DNA of 6,685 nucleotides from Desulfobacterales bacterium (GTDB lineage Bacteria > Desulfobacterota > Desulfobacteria > Desulfobacterales > BuS5), in assembly GCA_016735355.1 (NCBI GenBank), contig JAERRQ010000007.1:1-6685 (forward strand). The letters run 5' to 3'. How positions within the stretch are numbered: the stretch's first letter is position 1; each line of letters begins with the position of its first letter. Below are positions 5,508-6,685 of the stretch, one piece after another. The notes beneath the pieces were generated by a model. The model was not told the DNA's origin. It saw only the letters and a list, made by a program, of their open reading frames with translations, and searched no databases. The position numbers were made by a program, and so were the translations under genes.

Positions 5508-5918
5508 TTACGATTTGGTTTCGGCCAAATTAATCCGATGCAATGATCTTGACAATGCTGCACTTGCTCTTTCCATGGCAATATCTTTGCCCGCAGCCGC
5601 CAAACGCTCTTCAGCGCGTTGCCTTGCCGCTTTGGCGCGGTCCATATCAATATCCCGCCTTCTTTCGGCCGATTCCGCTAAAACAGTAACCCGGTCGGGA
5701 AGCGCTTCTGCAAAACCGCCGCTAACAAACACAAAAGCTTCCTTTCCTTCGGAATTTTTGTAATGAATAGTGCCCAGTTTCAGACTTGTCAAAAAAGGGG
5801 TATGACCTGAAAGAACACCAAATTCCCCTTCGGTGCCTGGTGCCATAACAATCTGAGCATCTTCACTGACAACTGCCTTTTCAGGAGTAACTACCTCCAG
5901 TTTAATATTCTCCGCCAT
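5508..5918 (-). CDS. atpC: ATP synthase F1 subunit epsilon, 136 aa
   Basis: Part of the rotating central stalk of F1Fo ATP synthase; it couples the gamma subunit to the c-ring and can inhibit ATP hydrolysis. The N-terminal beta-sandwich (residues 1-85) is recognisable from KLEVVTPEKAV, APGTEGEFGVLSGHTPFLTSL and FVSGGFAEALPDRVTVLAE. The C-terminal ~50 residues, rich in Ala, Arg and Glu (RAKAARQRAEERLAAAG), form the regulatory helical hairpin. The length matches the family. The ATG start has AGGGGA (5924-5929) 5 nt upstream. It is normally translated close behind atpD, but here it is separated by 169 bp containing repeat copy C. It is followed by the operon terminator. Confidence 0.96.
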   Translation of the reverse strand: MAENIKLEVVTPEKAVVSEDAQIVMAPGTEGEFGVLSGHTPFLTSLKLGTIHYKNSEGKEAFVFVSGGFAEALPDRVTVLAESAERRRDIDMDRAKAARQRAEERLAAAGKDIAMERASAALSRSLHRINLAETKS

Positions 5919-5921
5919 TCT

Positions 5922-6079
5922 GTTCCCCTATTTAGTACCCATCTATAAATATAGGTTTCAGATAATAATTTCAAAAGGCTATAGGAAAAAACCTTAAGAA
6001 AGCGTACTAAGAAGGCTTTAACCGATAAAGCATTAAAATTATATAGGTAGAAAGCTATAGCTATTTCCGAATGGGAACT
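5922..6079 (-). promoter_or_regulatory. Possible alternative pairing at the atpC ribosome binding site
   Basis: Just after the atpD stop the message reads AGTTCCCAT (6071-6079). It can pair with ATGGGTACT (5934-5942) over 8 of 9 bp, enclosing element C. Alternatively its GTTCCC can pair with GGGAAC (5922-5927), which overlaps the atpC Shine-Dalgarno. The two pairings exclude each other, so translation of epsilon could be adjusted. This is seen by eye, with no energy calculation. Confidence 0.3.
5944..6059 (-). repeat. Dispersed hairpin element, copy C, inside the atp operon
   Basis: Read on the minus strand from 6059, the first 40 bases align without gaps to copy A: TATAG at the start, TATAATTT, ATGC, and TTTATCGGT (A has GTTATCGGT). 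The far end has TTATCTGA (5958-5965) and then TATAGATGGG, which also follows copy A. The arms pair as TATAG/CTATA plus TTTC/GAAA with one mismatch. The middle is diverged and lacks the TCTTCCTC and GGGTAATT blocks, but keeps a small AAAGC/GCTTT hairpin. This is a degenerate copy in the opposite orientation to A and B, lying sense to atpD-atpC. Confidence 0.65.
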
Positions 6080-6087
6080 ATTTTATA

Positions 6088-6685
<598 letters not shown>

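Overview
This AT-rich window holds an ordinary housekeeping block, all transcribed right to left (minus strand): atpD (3' part only) - atpC - a GlmU-type uridylyltransferase - zapB-like - zapA - 6S RNA (ssrS) - rny - tyrS. The zapA/6S RNA neighbourhood is widely conserved in proteobacteria. Together with RNase Y, which enteric bacteria lack, and a split ATP synthase/GlmU/ZapB/ZapA cluster, it suggests a Desulfobacterota (deltaproteobacterial, perhaps Desulfobacterales-like) genome. That placement is inferred from gene content and gene order, not from a database search.

Right to left: atpD and atpC encode the beta and epsilon subunits of F1, separated by an unusually long gap of about 170 bp that contains a repeat element (copy C). 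A strong intrinsic terminator follows atpC, immediately before the ribosome binding site of a one-domain GlmU. A gap of about 315 bp carries promoters for zapB-zapA, two small FtsZ-ring accessory proteins. Next comes a 645-bp gap that looks empty in protein terms but holds 6S RNA, recognised by its closing stem, its GGTGAGCATG segment and its position after zapA. The 6S gene lies between two direct copies (A and B) of the same repeat family. rny (RNase Y) and tyrS follow, 47 bp apart. Left of tyrS is a tandem 83-bp repeat in which each unit carries a near-consensus sigma-70 promoter firing leftward out of the window, as expected upstream of a strongly expressed (possibly stable-RNA) operon.

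The proteins are conventional; the new material is between them. Three copies of an intergenic element of about 110-120 bp (A and B on +, C on -) share a core around TTATCGGT and end in long inverted arms. The arm sequences differ between copies, yet each left arm still pairs with its own right arm. This looks like a mobile or structured element whose hairpin is under selection. Copy B supplies the 6S RNA promoter, copy A contains a plausible rny promoter, and copy C sits inside the ATP synthase operon next to a possible alternative pairing at the atpC ribosome binding site.
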